Source: Coptis chinensis (taxonomy: Eukaryota; Streptophyta; Magnoliopsida; Ranunculales; Ranunculaceae). From it: a stretch of DNA of 64,000 bases. Both the position numbers and the translations under genes were made by a program. Positions 12,124 to 23,260 of the stretch are shown here, one piece after another. The stretch's first letter is position 1, and each line of letters starts with the position of its first letter. The DNA is taken from positions 72,697,501 through 72,761,500 of the forward strand of contig CM027384.1 in NCBI GenBank assembly GCA_015680905.1, given 5' to 3'. Below the pieces are notes generated by a model, which saw only the letters and a program-made list of their open reading frames with translations, was not told the DNA's origin and did not search any database.

Positions 12124-15100
12124 ATGGCGGGAAGCCTTCAAACCCTAAAATTCATACCTCTTAACTCTCAACAAAAACCATCTAATTTTCCATCACACCG
12201 TCTAAAATTGTCCTTCATTTCTAATCAGAAACTCCGGTTCACCAAAGCCAGTAGTGCACAACACAATCAGGTCTTTTTTTCACTTCACAATAACTAGTGT
12301 TTCTGCCTTTTGACTTTTCTCACTTTCGTTGACTTTTCAGGTGGGTGGTAATGGAATTCAGTATACTAAGAGTTGGGCGGCGAATAACTTCCTTCCAATT
12401 GGTAACCACTTTTAACTGGAAAAAGAAGAAGAAAATGATTGCAATTTAGTTTGGAATGTATAATCTTGAGGCACATTAATTTGGAAGGAGTGAAATGAAG
12501 TATACTTTCTGGGGATGTTTCAGCAATTGAGAAGAAATGAGAATAGTTTTTAGACTAAAAGAGATGTAACGTAGGAAGGCAGTGATTAATGAATGATCTT
12601 TAATGAGAGACAAATAAATGAACAAGTGGTTGTCATTGTTTAAAGATTGTTTCCGAAGAATGATAATGATCGGGACCTAAAAAAGTGACGGTCTTACTAA
12701 TGTTCATATAATGTTTTTTGGACTTTAAAAGAGAAAGAGGAATAGAATGGTTGGAATTAAGGGTTTTGATGAAGTGAGAGCAGAACCTATAGATGAGTAA
12801 CCTTGTAATGTAGGGCATTACACCACTCTATGTCTAGTTATTTCTGTTTGTTAGATTGTTTTGGGATATGTTCAAACTGAAATGTTTATTGTTCTTTGAA
12901 CCTTTGGATTTTTTTTTTTTTAATTTTGAGTAACTTTTTTATCTTTATTTGTTTATTTTCTTTATTCGTATGAAATTGCAGATAGTACTTCTGAAGTTTG
13001 TTTACTGTTGCTTTATTGACAATTTTTACCAGCTCTTGTCAGTGGAGTTGCTCTAGGGCTTACAAGTCCAAGACTTGGTTGTCTTGCGCATCATTATTCC
13101 ATGTCAAAATTTAGCACTTTCGGTATTTTTCTTATCTCAGGTATGATTTTGAATAGCATTATTGTGCTGCTATATTCTTCTTCTTCCATCTTTTTTTTTT
13201 CCAAAAAATGTTTTTATGCCTAACTTCTGTATATGTCTTCCTTACATAATGATAAAGGGCTAACTTTGCGGACCGAGGAAATCGGAGCTGCTGCAGAAGC
13301 ATGGCCCATAGGATTGTTTGGGCTAGTATGACCTCAAATTCCTTATGTGCCTTCTGTCTGTTGTATGTTCTTTGTAACAATTCTTTTACTCTAGTCAATT
13401 TTTATGGAAAATACTTCATTTTGCAGACATTTTACTTAAAAAAAAAGAGAGTTGTTTTCCCATTGTTCATTTGTCAATAGAGATAATGTGAGGCAGCTTA
13501 AAGTGGTTATTTTAAATATTTTTTGTGCCTGAAAGGATCTATCTCCATGGCTGGTTTACTTTCGTGTTGTGTAAGTCCATATACAAGCCTTCACGACTGG
13601 AAGTAGGACATAGTGTTGTTTGTTTTGGGGGCTGAATTGTTTCTGTGTTTCATCTGTACATCTTGATCATGTCAGGACTCATGATCACATTGCATGATTT
13701 ATTCTAGTTCAGAAGTCTTAAATATGGGCAAAACCAATTGGCGATGAGTGGAGAGATCCAGAAACTTTTATGCCATACTGCAAGGCTTTAAAATTCCCAT
13801 GTGGGACTACACTAAACATCTCAACAAGAAGCATGAAGCTTGAATCCATAATAGCATTGGGTATCAATTATGCAATTTGAATCTATTGATAAGAATGAAT
13901 GGAAAGTGGTTGTATTTCAATTAAGAAGAAACCTCAAACAGACTCAGTGTGCCTATGAAGAATGATTTCCTCTGTAATTAGTTCATCATAAATTCATAAC
14001 ATGATTATATGAATAGTCAAGTCACGAAAATTAAACACTAAAATCTTTTAACTTTCTATTTATAGTGTCACAGGCTATGACACTATAAATAGAATCTCAT
14101 AGGAAGTATGCGATTGTCCCTGGCTAAGAATAATAATCAATTAAATAAATAAAAAAAATCCTCCTTTTATTTATGGCCATTAGTATGTTTGCTATCATGA
14201 TATTCTTGGTTTTCTTTGCAGATATCTATTTTGATAGTCAGTCCATTCTTTTCAAAGCTTATTTTGCTGCATCAACTAGCGCCTCAAGAATTTATCACAG
14301 GTATGTATATGGTTAATAAGTTTACTGAGTGTATCTTCGTTTAAGTAGTATTTGATTTTTCACAATTTGTTGAGACGCGTAGACTGAACTTCTGTAGGAC
14401 TAGCTATTTTTAGCTGTATGCCGACGACATTGTCAAGTGGAGTAGCATTGACACAGGTATGCTGGTCATACTCTTATCTATTAGCTGCATTTAAATGTGA
14501 ACCTACATGTTTTACAAATTGCTCCCGAAATGCAGCTTGTTGGAGGAAACTCTGCTCTGGCTCTTGCAATGACAGTGATATCTAATCTGTTGGGTATTCT
14601 TATGGTACGTCTTTGAAGCACTTTGTTTCTGGGTTCCAGTTGTAGAATTTACTTTTTTCATAATTAAAAGTGAAATGGCACCTCTTAACCTGATATTGAT
14701 GAGAGCGTAGATGAGAAAATCGAAAAATTCATGAATTATTAATTTATTAACATATGTTGGTGTTTAAAACATTGCATGTTTGTTGGAGTTGCTATGAGTG
14801 TATTCTGAAAGTACCCTTTCATATTAGGTTCCCTTTTCTCTATCAAAATTCATAGCGAATGGAGTTGGCGTATCTGTTCCAACTGAGCAACTGCTTAGAA
14901 GCCTGCTTATCACACTTTTGGTTCCTCTTGTTCTGGGGAAGGTATTCTTATTTTTATTACCTGCTTGCTTTTGAAAAGCAATTATTCAGTTTTGATCTTG
15001 AATATTTCTCCCCACTTTTCAAAACGAAAGTTTTAGGGAGCTTGTGTCTTTTATGTTTCATATCTTGAATGCTTCGTGCATTTTTTGATTTGCTGTAGGT

Positions 15101-18100
15101 CTTTCGAGATTGCTTCAAAGGTAAGCCTCTCCCTCCCTCTCTCTCTTCTCTCTAAAATCATGCTGGAAGTTTCTTTACATCCTCTTAACACAAAGGATTG
15201 TAGTTACACATTTAGTAAGTACTCTTCATGTTGAATATTTGATGGAACCCAGTTTGGTTGGTAGAGTGGCCCTGTGCGGCCCATCTATGCGTGTAGCATG
15301 TGGAGATGTGTGTCGAAGGGACTTCATTTATATAAATTATCCTCCTTGATTTTGAAGAGGGTAGTGAGCATGCTTTTTGGGAGGACCTATGGCTGGAAGA
15401 GAACTCTATTTGGCATTTTGTGTTCTCTTTGGGGTATTCTTGATACAGAGGGGGAGGGGGTTATACACTTATACTGCATAATGAAATTGTATGCAGTACC
15501 TATTGTTGACCTGGTTATTATTGCAATGTAGGTGTGGGAGAATATGTTGACCAGAACCGTAAACTCTTCTCAATGATTAGTGCTGTCCTCCTTAGTCTTG
15601 TAAGATTGCAATCATAGTTCTTTTTCTTTCCTCTATTTTCTTTTCAGATTATTTGACAATACAATCTCTGGGGCATTGTATTTGGTACACGGTGTTGAAA
15701 GTTTTCAGGCTTGCAACTTAATTGTTGTATTGGACAATGATGACGCACTTTATATTTCTTTTCTCCAACTGTTAGAAACTTACCATTTCTCTTATGCTAA
15801 GGGCTAACTATTGATTGATACCCCTTTTTTTATGCGTTAAGGGCGGAGGTTTGACATATATAAAAGGTTAATTAATGACAAGTTAATATAATGGTCTTAT
15901 TGTGTGTTTGAGGTCATGTAAATATATTGAAAACTTTAGGTCCAAGGATCTACATGTTTAACTGATGAAAACCTTACTCACGCAAGCAAGAAATAAAGAT
16001 GAACACCAATTGTTAAGGGAGGAACTCTAGTTTATAAAAAAGAAGAATGGTGGTAAACCCTTAGTACTCAACCTAAATTATGTTAGGGCTTTTTAGGTTT
16101 TGGTACCCACAGTCAACTGGGTTGACTGACGGTCAATTACCGGAACTAGGACTAAAGACTAATATTTAAGCTTTTATGGACCAAAGCCTAATAAACCAAC
16201 TAATAGTAGGACCAAAACCTAAAAAACCCATTATGTTAGTTTACAAAACAATAGTCACCACCTGTTTGTGAGGATAAAGGCCTTATATAATTAAACTGGT
16301 GACTTAATAACACTGGATCCTGTGCCAATCAGAAGAACTGATTGAAGTGAAAAGATTTACTAAATACTATAATCAAAAGTTACTAAAGTAGTGAAAATGG
16401 GAACCTAATCATAACAGTGATTCTGTGATATACTATAGTTACCAAATTGTTGATTCCTAGTACACCATTAACACACTTTCACGTAGCAGACTGTCAATTT
16501 GTCCAGGTATTGGAGATTGATTTTAAACTTGTTGATTCATTCAAGCTTGGGGATGTTGGTTTTTAGTCAAACAATAACCCAGTTGCTAAATTTCTGAAAA
16601 ACTATTGCAACTAAATCTGTTTCGAAGTCAGTTTATAGCTTGTTTAGTTCTTCTTTCAATCATTTTGATTACTGATCAAAATTAAAGTGTCAATGATTTT
16701 TTTATGCCAGGTTCCATGGATACAAGTGAGTAAGTCAAGGTCACTGCTATTGATGGTGAAACCAGCAGCATTCCTCCTGGCTGTTGGCATGGGAATGTAT
16801 GTTCCTCGATCATCAATCTTTACTTATCATGAACTTCAATTTAGAGGTGTTTTTCCTATCTATATTTCGTTACCAAGGCATGTGAGGATCTTCCCCCTGC
16901 TCACAAAAAGGTGTTTCTTTGAAACGTTTCCTGAAACTGTTCTTGGCCTAGGAGTGACAGTTTCTTAGCAGACCCTTTATCCAAAAATTAGAAGGAAACC
17001 ATAAAGAGAAAAAAAAAAAAAAAAAAAAAAATAGGGGATCACATGTGGATCTTATGTATTCGCTGACATTATCATGACATCAGTTATGTCCAGTTATCTC
17101 CCTTTTCCTACAGTAGTATACATTTTCCCCATATGCACTAACACATTTATGCTCAGCAGAAATTACTTTGGTTTGCTATATTCTTATTAACAGGGTGTGA
17201 TATGAACTTATTGTAGGTTTCTGCATCTTATCCTGTTAGCATTCAACACACTTGTAGCACAGAGCTTGTCAATTGCGCTGGGTGCTAAAATATCGGTTTT
17301 TGCCAAGAAAGAGAATTATCGTGCTTTTGTACTTGTTGCTAGCCAGGTCAGCACATACTGATATATTCTATATAAAAAAAATAGCATCATTGTGGGAAAA
17401 TTCAAGATTCGGTGTATAAAATATTGTTGTATATATCAGGTTTCCCCAAGAGTTGATGCAATTTATGGTATTTTGGATTAAACCTGTGAAATATCAACAA
17501 TATATATAAAATATCCCGAATTTTAGAATAGTGGGCCATTAAAAGTTAGTGTGGCTGGCTTTATCAAGCCTGGTAATGTGTTTGTTTGTGTTAAACCTAA
17601 TTATAATAGAGAACATATGTGTCTGGAAATAGAGTACAGAATGTTTGTTGTAAATCTTAAGAAATGAGCCCTATCTGGGAGAAATATTAGATAGCAGAAA
17701 GTTCACTCTTCAAAGATGAATGCCAAGATATCCTTGCCTCTTTAGTATAGTTGAGATGTTTTAACTTTTGAATTAGTTGATTATTATCGTCTGAAAGTAT
17801 AAACATATGGTAGTATATCATTATCATTATCATTATCATCATATCACATCAACTCTTTTAGATTAGAATGCCTTTTCGCTGGTCTGCAAGAAAGTTATTG
17901 TTTGATTTTTAAACCTTCGTATATGAGCATGTCTTTGCAGAAAACTTTGCCTGTAATGGTAGCAGTTGTGGAACAGCTTCATGGTGCTATGGGTGAATCA
18001 GGGTTGCTAGTTCTTCCTTGTGTGGCTGCTCATATAAACCAGGTGGTTCCTCGTTTCCATCAACTTGTTATTTGTGATTTAACTAAAGGAACGGAGTTTA

Positions 18101-18214
18101 CCCCATGACTTACAATGTTCACTGGTGTAGATCATCTTTGATTCAATTCTAGTGAACCTATGGCTTCAGAAGGATCAGCGGCTTCAAGGAAGTACAAAGA
18201 ATAAGATCATTTGA
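12124..18214 (+). CDS. BASS4: Probable sodium/metabolite cotransporter BASS4, chloroplastic
   Basis: Fourteen exons with GT/AG borders: 12124-12270, 12341-12401, 13033-13140, 13258-13325, 14222-14300, 14398-14456, 14536-14604, 14828-14941, 15099-15120, 15532-15599, 16711-16796, 17217-17346, 17941-18042 and 18131-18214. They sum to 1,197 nt, one open frame of 398 residues, which strongly supports the model. The first 49 residues are Ser/Arg/Lys-rich with few acids, as in a plastid transit peptide. Hydrophobic segments follow, with family blocks SGVALGLTSPRLGCLAH, LTLRTEEIGAAAEAWP, AIFSCMPTTLSSGVAL, LVGGNSALALAMTVISNLLG, VPWIQVSKSRS and KTLPVMVAVVEQLHG. These match what I recall of Arabidopsis BASS4, a bile acid:sodium symporter family protein of the plastid envelope; its substrate is not established. 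Exon 9 is only 22 nt. The protein is a little shorter than Arabidopsis BASS4. The family call is firm. Confidence 0.92.
14055..14093. repeat. Perfect hairpin in BASS4 intron 4
   Basis: Two perfect 16-base arms (14,055-14,070 and 14,078-14,093; TCTATTTATAGTGTCA and its reverse complement) are separated by the 7-base loop CAGGCTA. It is in the intron between exons 4 and 5 and has no coding role. Confidence 0.8.
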
Positions 18215-18713
18215 AACTTAAGGGCATGACAAATGGTGGACATCTCGTGTTATTTATTTGTTAATGTTTAAAATGCCCCATTGCGCTCATGGGGTTATTG
18301 TGAACCTCGAAAGAATCTCCTTCTTTAGAACTTTAGTTTGTTCTATTGGGATTTGCTGGACTCTGGGATTGTAGTTTCTAGTTTTTCATTGTGAAACTGT
18401 CCGAAAAACCTGAAGTACAAAATCTAGTTTCAGATTTGGGGACCCAACAGATTTTCTCTCATTCCAAGAGATGATTTCCATCATACGTACATTATATTTT
18501 TTGTTCTGAATCTGTCTGATTGTTTTTTACTTTTTTTAATCATTGTAAGTTTACATTCAGAAACTAACAATTGGAAAATCCCCTTCGGATTCCATTGTTG
18601 CTCAAATTGGTACCACCCAACCAGCAGTACAGCCATGTGCGTGTGTCATTTGTCTGTAGCTAAAAAAATAAAATTGGGTACGAGTAATACTATACGTACC
18701 AACAGTTGTACCA

Positions 18714-18775
18714 ACAAATAAACACCAACTTTTATCGAAAAAAAAAAAAAAAAAAAAAACAAATAAACACCAACT
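18714..18775. repeat. Poly(A) insertion flanked by a 16-17 bp direct repeat
   Basis: The word ACAAATAAACACCAACT occurs at 18,714-18,730 and again at 18,759-18,775. Between the copies is only TTTATCG followed by a run of about 21 A. This has the shape of a target-primed retroposition event that left little beyond the tail. Confidence 0.6.
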
Positions 18776-18785
18776 GACGTGTTAC

Positions 18786-18931
18786 CCAATTCTCCTGAAA
18801 TGAAAACTCCATGCTGACTAGGATTTCCACTAACAAAGTTTATACTTTCATGGTTTATCCAATTCTCCTGAAATGAAAACTCCATGCTGACTAGGATTTC
18901 CACTAACAAAGTTTATACTCTCATGGTTTAT
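18786..18931. repeat. 73-bp tandem duplication
   Basis: Two near-identical units of 73 bp in direct order, each containing AATTCTCCTGAAATGAAAAC and CTGACTAGGATTTCC. They differ at single positions (TTTCATGG versus CTCATGG). No coding role is evident. Confidence 0.8.
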
Positions 18932-20827
18932 GTCCAACACTCTAAGTATTACATAGGTTATTGTCCACTCTTCATCAAGGCGAAGAGCTCATGTAATTCT
19001 AGCTTTGCAATCTGTTTTTGATACTAGACACATATTAACTAAACTTTGTGATATGTGTCGAGCATTTCCTTCATGCAAACAAACCCCATTATTATCTTCC
19101 GAACTGCTTCTTTTACAAATACCAAATCTCATCTCTTTTCCATATCTTGCATAAAATTCAATGAGGTCCTTAACAAAGCTAAACAATATTTTCATTGCAA
19201 GCTTCTCACCTCTGAGTTCTACATTAGTTTAGTTGTTTTTATCAACTTCATTCCCTTAAGTTTCTCCCATCCCCTCAATCTTGATTCGTAAAATCACCTA
19301 GTACTTTTGTCATTGGTAAAAACAAATGTTGCGTGTTTTTGAATCTTAATTATTTGAGTAGAATGGAGATGAAAGTTCAAGAAAATAAATAAATAAATGA
19401 ACATAATACACTTATCCGTATTAGGAATAAAAAGGGAATGCAAATTAAAAAAACTGGCCTAGATTTTTCGTCTGGGGTGTTCTGTAATGTTGAAATTAAA
19501 TGATGTTTGCTCGAGAAAATTTTATCGGGAACCAAATGTTTATTTTTTCTTGTTATTTTGTTTTAAAGAGTCAAATTAAATGACTAGATGGAGGGAAAAT
19601 GGAAAGTCTTGAGAGATGGAGGAAAAAGAATCAGAACGAAACAACATTGGATGGGGGTGCAAACTTTGTTAGTGGGAATTGTGATGACTAAGAATAATCT
19701 TTGGATAATTGATCTCAGATCACACAAATTACTGTTCGTAATTGAAGATGAATGATAGAAAGATAGTTTGAACAAGATTGAATTGTAGTGAAACAAAGCT
19801 TTTTATTTATCAATAATGGAGGTTTATAATCTCTCTAATTCTCTCTTTCTCTCTCCTGTTTCTAATAATTTTTTATGTGAATAATCGAATGAATCCCCTC
19901 CTCTTTCACTTCATCCGGTCTTTATATAGTGTCCTTAATTAGCTAAACCCAATCAACTCCTGACACGTGTCCATTGTCTTCTTCCTTCTTTTCCCCCTCA
20001 ATACCTACAAATGTTTGAAATAACCATGAAATATACCGAGATATTGACCATCATGTCAATATCTTGAGTTTTGAAATATCATATAAAAATACTTAAAAGC
20101 ACGATATTTGCCCACTATATCGCCCCCTCTCGAAAATTTAAAATTTCACTTCAAATTTCAACTTTTCAAGAAGCGGTTATATCAGAAGTAGTTATTTTTC
20201 ACATCAGGGCCCAAATAACAACCCGGTCCATATTTTAAAATATAAAAATGTGAAATAAACCATTTCTCTTTCCTTCATCTTTCCAACTTCTTCTATACGC
20301 TACTTAAAAAACCCAGAAACACGATTTACTTCCTTTGTCTTCATCCTTCAATTCTCTGCTTCCTTCCAGAAAACCCTAACTTTTGTACACTGTAAGGTAC
20401 GTCATTTGCTTTCTGTAGTTCACTTGGTAGTCTAAAAACTCACACAATTATATAATTCTTGAATCAACTAAAAACAATAGTTTAGGGATTTGATGATTTT
20501 TTATACTTGAATATTGTATATCTGTGTACATTTGTGCTACATAATAATAGAAAATGTTATATCGTTCTTTAAAATGCTTAAAAGTATGCATCTTTACATA
20601 CTTAAGATGATTTGTTTGTATATCCATCCTCTTACTGTTTTACATATCGGATATATCGATTGAAAATCCTCATATCGATATTTTTGATATCTCAACCTTC
20701 ATATCAAATTTTTTGATATCTCAAACTGTATATATATATTAAATTGACGATACTAAAAATACCTTTGTCATCCCCTCTATTTCTGATGTTAGCACCAATA
20801 GTGAAGATACCCATTCTGACGATAGAC

Positions 20828-21320
20828 TGCTACTACAAAAATGCAATAAGATAGCGTTTATTAAATAGCACTTACAAAAAACGCTATGCATTTTAGAGGA
20901 TAGCGTTTATCATCTAGTGCTATGGTATGTTTGTAATTGAAACACCGGAAAATGCAATAAAATCAATTGCGTTTTCTGGTTACTGCTATAAATGGCAGGC
21001 CTTTATCGGATTCAGCCCACTACAACTCAAATTCCCAAAAACTAAAATAGGTCCGCTTCTGTTTCTCTATTTTCTCTCTTTCCCCAAACAGCCACCACCA
21101 TCTCTCTCTCTCTCTCTAAGGCAAAACGTCCAAAATCTGAGAATGGAGCTTTGAATTTTTTGGAGATAGAATTTTTCGAGGCAACTTATCAGTCTCTCCC
21201 GACCCCATTAACTGATCTTTCAGGTTATCTCACAAGTCACAAAGCAATTGGGTATTTTTCTCTGTCTACATCTCATCTCGGGATTTCTGATTTGAGCTTT
21301 CGAAAAAACTCAAAGGTACA
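20828..21320 (+). mobile_element. CACTA-like terminal fragment, copy 1
   Basis: Starts with a decayed CACTA-type end (GCTACTACAAAAATGCAATA) followed by subterminal words GATAGCGTTT, AGCACTT and GCTAT in both orientations. About 250 bp of this, and a CT-rich leader-like stretch after it, are similar to the segment at 22,979. No matching right end was found, so the right limit given here is approximate. Confidence 0.5.
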
Positions 21321-22978
21321 TATTTTATTTTTGTTTGTATTGAATTTTATCTTTTGCTACTAAGATTAGTTTTAATGGTTTTACCAATGAGATGCAGTGT
21401 GAACTTGAAGGTCTGCTTCTTCTCTTGTTCACTTCTCTATTTCTCGACTTTAAAGAACCCAAATGAGAAAGATCATTTAGCGCAGCCAGGTAAGTGCTCT
21501 TTGGTACATAATGCACTGTAGTTTAGCACATCCATTTTTAAAGTTGGACTTGTAGTTACCTTCCAGTTTTTTTTTTTTTTTTTTTTTGGTAGATATCATT
21601 CACCTACAAAGGAACTAAAAAAAACAATTGGGTGATCGTTGATACACTTGTTTCTGATTGCCTGCCTTTACTTTATGCTCCCTGGATTTGTGAATTTGTG
21701 AATCTGGGCATCCTTCGTTTGGAAAATTTTCAACAATGAAAGCATACCCTTTTACTATCGGTTTATTTCTTAGGTTTTAGAGTGAAGAAAGAATGTTGGG
21801 AAGCAATGGACTGTTGATATTATTTGTGTATTATCGTTGTCTCAAATTTAATGGTATCTTAATTTAACTGCAATTGATACAATGAGTATTTTCCCGACAT
21901 ATTTCATATCTTAATTGCATTTTTTTTGTTTCTTTTGGTTGGTGTTGTGGCGGTTGTGTTGTTGGTAATTGGCACAAAGAGAAGAAACCACGAGTAATGA
22001 CAGAAGACTATATCCTATGAAGTAAAAGATTTGACTAGTGTCTGCTTTTAAATTCTATTTCTTGACTGTCTTAAAATGTAATACTAATCAAGTGGTCCCA
22101 CTGGTAATCTCCACTCATTGTTTATTTATCTTCTAAAACTATGATTTTGTAGCCAAGTTTGGTGAGCGACCTGTTTGACAAAATGCCTCACACAACTTAT
22201 TATTGTATGCAGGAAACTCTCTCTGAAGTAAAGAGTGTGGAATTGTTTGAATTGTTGATAGCAACTGTAAATTCTGGTAAGCGATAAATGAACTGTTGTT
22301 ATATATCCATGTTGATTGCAGAACTAAGTTTGTTTCAATTTTATTACTACCACTTAGATTGTTTACTGTTATAACTGCTATAGACAAACATGGCCACGAA
22401 TTCTACCTATTTGCATATACGTTGTAAGATATGGGGGGTGCCTTGTCCTTCTACTTATAAGCCCTTCCGTACGCATATATAACAAATGTACAAAACTATG
22501 GTTTGCATTGGGGACTCTATCAATATGTGTTGTTTCAGAGTTATGAGTGTTGAAGTATACACATACATGTAATAATGCAATTATTACCTTACAATTGGTT
22601 GGGCACTCAGTTTCTCACGTTGCTTGGGATTTCAGTAAAATGATCACTATAAACGAAAGCTTAACATTTTATGTATGGTGGTGTCTTCAGCTTCATCAAG
22701 AGCTAGTCCACACATGCGTTTCACAATATCTAGATGGTTTTCGCTATGTAGGTTCAGGGCAGTGGTCACATAGTTGTATTGTCACAGTTGGAAATGAGTG
22801 TCATGTGCATTTTACTTCGTGGGTGCACAGTGAAATTCTCTTAAGGTGTTGCTTCTCAAAAAGGAAACAAGATCAAAAGTGTTGCAATCAGTAGTATGTG
22901 GATGGTTTAGTTTACCAAGTTTTGCATATAGGATGAAACTTGTTGATTCAGACAAAATTTGTATTTAATAGAATCTAC
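21321..22978. other. Intergenic DNA, no gene recognised
   Basis: Between the two CACTA-like ends. No frame longer than 115 codons, and none with a domain I recognise. It may be the interior of the first CACTA-like element or plain intergenic DNA. Confidence 0.35.
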
Positions 22979-23260
22979 ACTACTACAAAAATGCACATAG
23001 ATAGCATTTATTCAATAGCACTTATAAAAAAAAGCTATGAAATTTCTGGAGATAGCGTTTGCTGATTTAGTGCAATGAGTCGTTTTAGCTGGGACAATTA
23101 CAATTGCGTTGGGCGGAAAAGAGCTATAAAATTGATTGCGTTTTTGGACCATTGCTATTGTAGGCAGGTCGATGTTTGACTTCAACGCACCCAATTTTAA
23201 GCCGCTCAAAGGAAAATCCCAAATTCAAGCCCGCGTTCTTTTTTTCTATTTTCTCTCTTT
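22979..23260 (+). mobile_element. CACTA-like terminal fragment, copy 2
   Basis: Begins CACTACTACAAAAATGCACA, a good CACTA terminus, and carries the same subterminal words as the copy at 20,828 (GATAGC, AGCACTT, GCTAT, TTGCGTTTT). It lies in the same orientation and is followed by the same kind of CT-rich stretch. The right end of the parent element was not found. Confidence 0.55.

Larger units (their letters stand above)
18215..20827. other. Intergenic DNA with small repeats
   Basis: Holds the BASS4 3' region, then a poly(A) patch flanked by direct repeats (18,714-18,775), a 73-bp tandem duplication (18,786-18,931) and AT-rich repeats with TATCGATAT-like words near 20,020-20,110 and 20,640-20,740. 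A stretch at about 19,790-19,990 with CT-rich tracts and, on the minus strand, CACTATATAAAGACC resembles a promoter or LTR piece, too weak to call. No gene seen. Confidence 0.4.

Noticed and set aside
15243-15310. tRNA-like text (GGTTGGTAGAGTGG) in a BASS4 intron
   Set aside because: Only an A-box-like word is present; no B box at proper spacing and no cloverleaf could be drawn.
15274-15531. Open frame between BASS4 exons 9 and 10
   Set aside because: It lies wholly in an intron whose borders are fixed by the joined BASS4 frame, and shows no domain.
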